A DNA stretch of 7,027 nucleotides. Origin: Actinomycetota bacterium (lineage in GTDB: Bacteria > Actinomycetota > Acidimicrobiia > Spongiisociales > ZC4RG35). The stretch lies in NCBI GenBank assembly GCA_027296205.1, contig JAPUJM010000085.1, forward strand, positions 1 through 7,027. The letters are read 5' to 3'. The notes under the pieces are model-generated. The model ran no database searches, was not told the DNA's origin, and saw only the letters and a list, made by a program, of their open reading frames with translations. Below are positions 6,815 to 7,027 of this stretch, piece by piece. The number at the start of each line of letters is the position of its first letter. Position 1 is the stretch's first letter. A program made the translations under genes and the position numbers.

Positions 6815-6912
6815 GTTGATCCCTACTCTCGATGCCTGCCCCCGCCACTCAGCCGGGTCGGTAGAGACTAGGGCGGTGAGCAACCGACACCAGCTCGACC
6901 GCTTTCTGCGAA

Positions 6913-6979
6913 CCTCAGGTTGTAAGGCCCGGATACGAGGGTGGGTTCAAGTGGTGATCGCGACAGGCCTGACCTGAGG
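6913..6979 (+). promoter_or_regulatory. Long-range inverted repeat overlapping a ribosome binding site, possible 5' leader structure
   Basis: CCTCAGGT (6913-6920) is the exact reverse complement of ACCTGAGG (6972-6979). Just inside, AGGCC (6925-6929) pairs with GGCCT (6966-6970), so RNA could form a 13-bp interrupted helix closing a loop of about 36 nt. The 3' arm runs into the Shine-Dalgarno sequence GAGGAGGG (6976-6983) of the gene starting at 6987, so pairing would hide part of the ribosome binding site. An 8-bp palindrome CAGGCCTG lies at 6964-6971. I could not match it to a known riboswitch class. It may equally be a DNA-binding site in this divergent promoter region, or chance. Confidence 0.4.
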
Positions 6980-6986
6980 AGGGTTT

Positions 6987-7027
6987 ATGGCTTATCCGAA
7001 AACATCATGGAGGAAGGCTCGTATTGC
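6987..7027 (+). CDS. Start of an unidentified plus-strand gene, cut by window edge
   Basis: An ATG at 6987 follows the strongest Shine-Dalgarno sequence in the window, GAGGAGGG at 6976-6983, with a rather short spacer of 3-5 nt. The 13 complete codons read MAYPKTSWRKARI and contain no stop before the edge. The product cannot be identified from so few residues. The strand is opposite to the LLM gene, leaving a 172-nt divergent intergenic region between them. Confidence 0.5.
   Translation, partial: MAYPKTSWRKARI

Noticed and set aside
6815..6883. Longer LLM protein starting at ATG 6883
   Set aside because: The added 23 residues lack family features, while ATG 6814 has AGGG at good spacing and the typical family N-terminus.
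6930..6963. T-box-like strings (ACGAGGGTGG and GTGGTGATCGCG) upstream of the edge gene, suggesting an actinobacterial translational T-box
   Set aside because: The conserved NACC following TGG is missing in the first string and is disrupted in the second, no stem I or specifier loop was recognised, and the downstream gene is unidentified.

Overview
This 7 kb window looks like ordinary chromosome from a GC-rich (roughly 60%) actinobacterium. I judge that from three things: an alpha/beta-hydrolase fused to a class III nucleotide cyclase (the arrangement of mycobacterial Rv1900c/LipJ), a lon promoter carrying an HspR-type HAIR inverted repeat together with a sigma-R/SigH-type promoter, and the codon preference of the genes. 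An acidimicrobial or similar environmental lineage is possible, but the window cannot settle that.

Layout, left to right. Positions 1-1074 (minus): the N-terminal 358 codons of the hydrolase-cyclase fusion, running off the left edge. Positions 1075-1245: a divergent regulatory region with stress-response sites pointing at lon. Positions 1246-3543 (plus): a complete lon protease gene. Its stop codon overlaps, through a shared palindromic CTAG, the stop of a convergent minus-strand gene. That gene is a stand-alone NAD(P)H-hydrate epimerase (3540-4232) with an altered glycine-rich motif. Upstream of it on the same strand are zwf, glucose-6-phosphate dehydrogenase (4321-5709), and an LLM-class flavin-dependent oxidoreductase (5798-6814). 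Positions 6815-6986 are a second divergent intergenic region holding a long-range inverted repeat that overlaps a strong ribosome binding site, followed by the first codons of an unidentified plus-strand gene (6987 onward).

How the parts may work together. The minus-strand trio LLM oxidoreductase - zwf - epimerase has a redox theme: zwf makes NADPH, the epimerase repairs damaged (hydrated) NAD(P)H, and the LLM protein uses reduced flavin. Both internal gaps are 88 nt with the starts chosen here, so they may or may not be one transcript. Lon is a protein-quality-control protease, and its upstream sites suggest heat/protein-damage control (HspR) plus thiol-oxidative control (sigma-R-like).

I see no mobile element, CRISPR array, tRNA, rRNA or new multi-gene system. 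The most interesting signals are regulatory: the paired stress sites before lon, the hairpin terminator candidate nested in the epimerase gene, and the repeat at the right edge.
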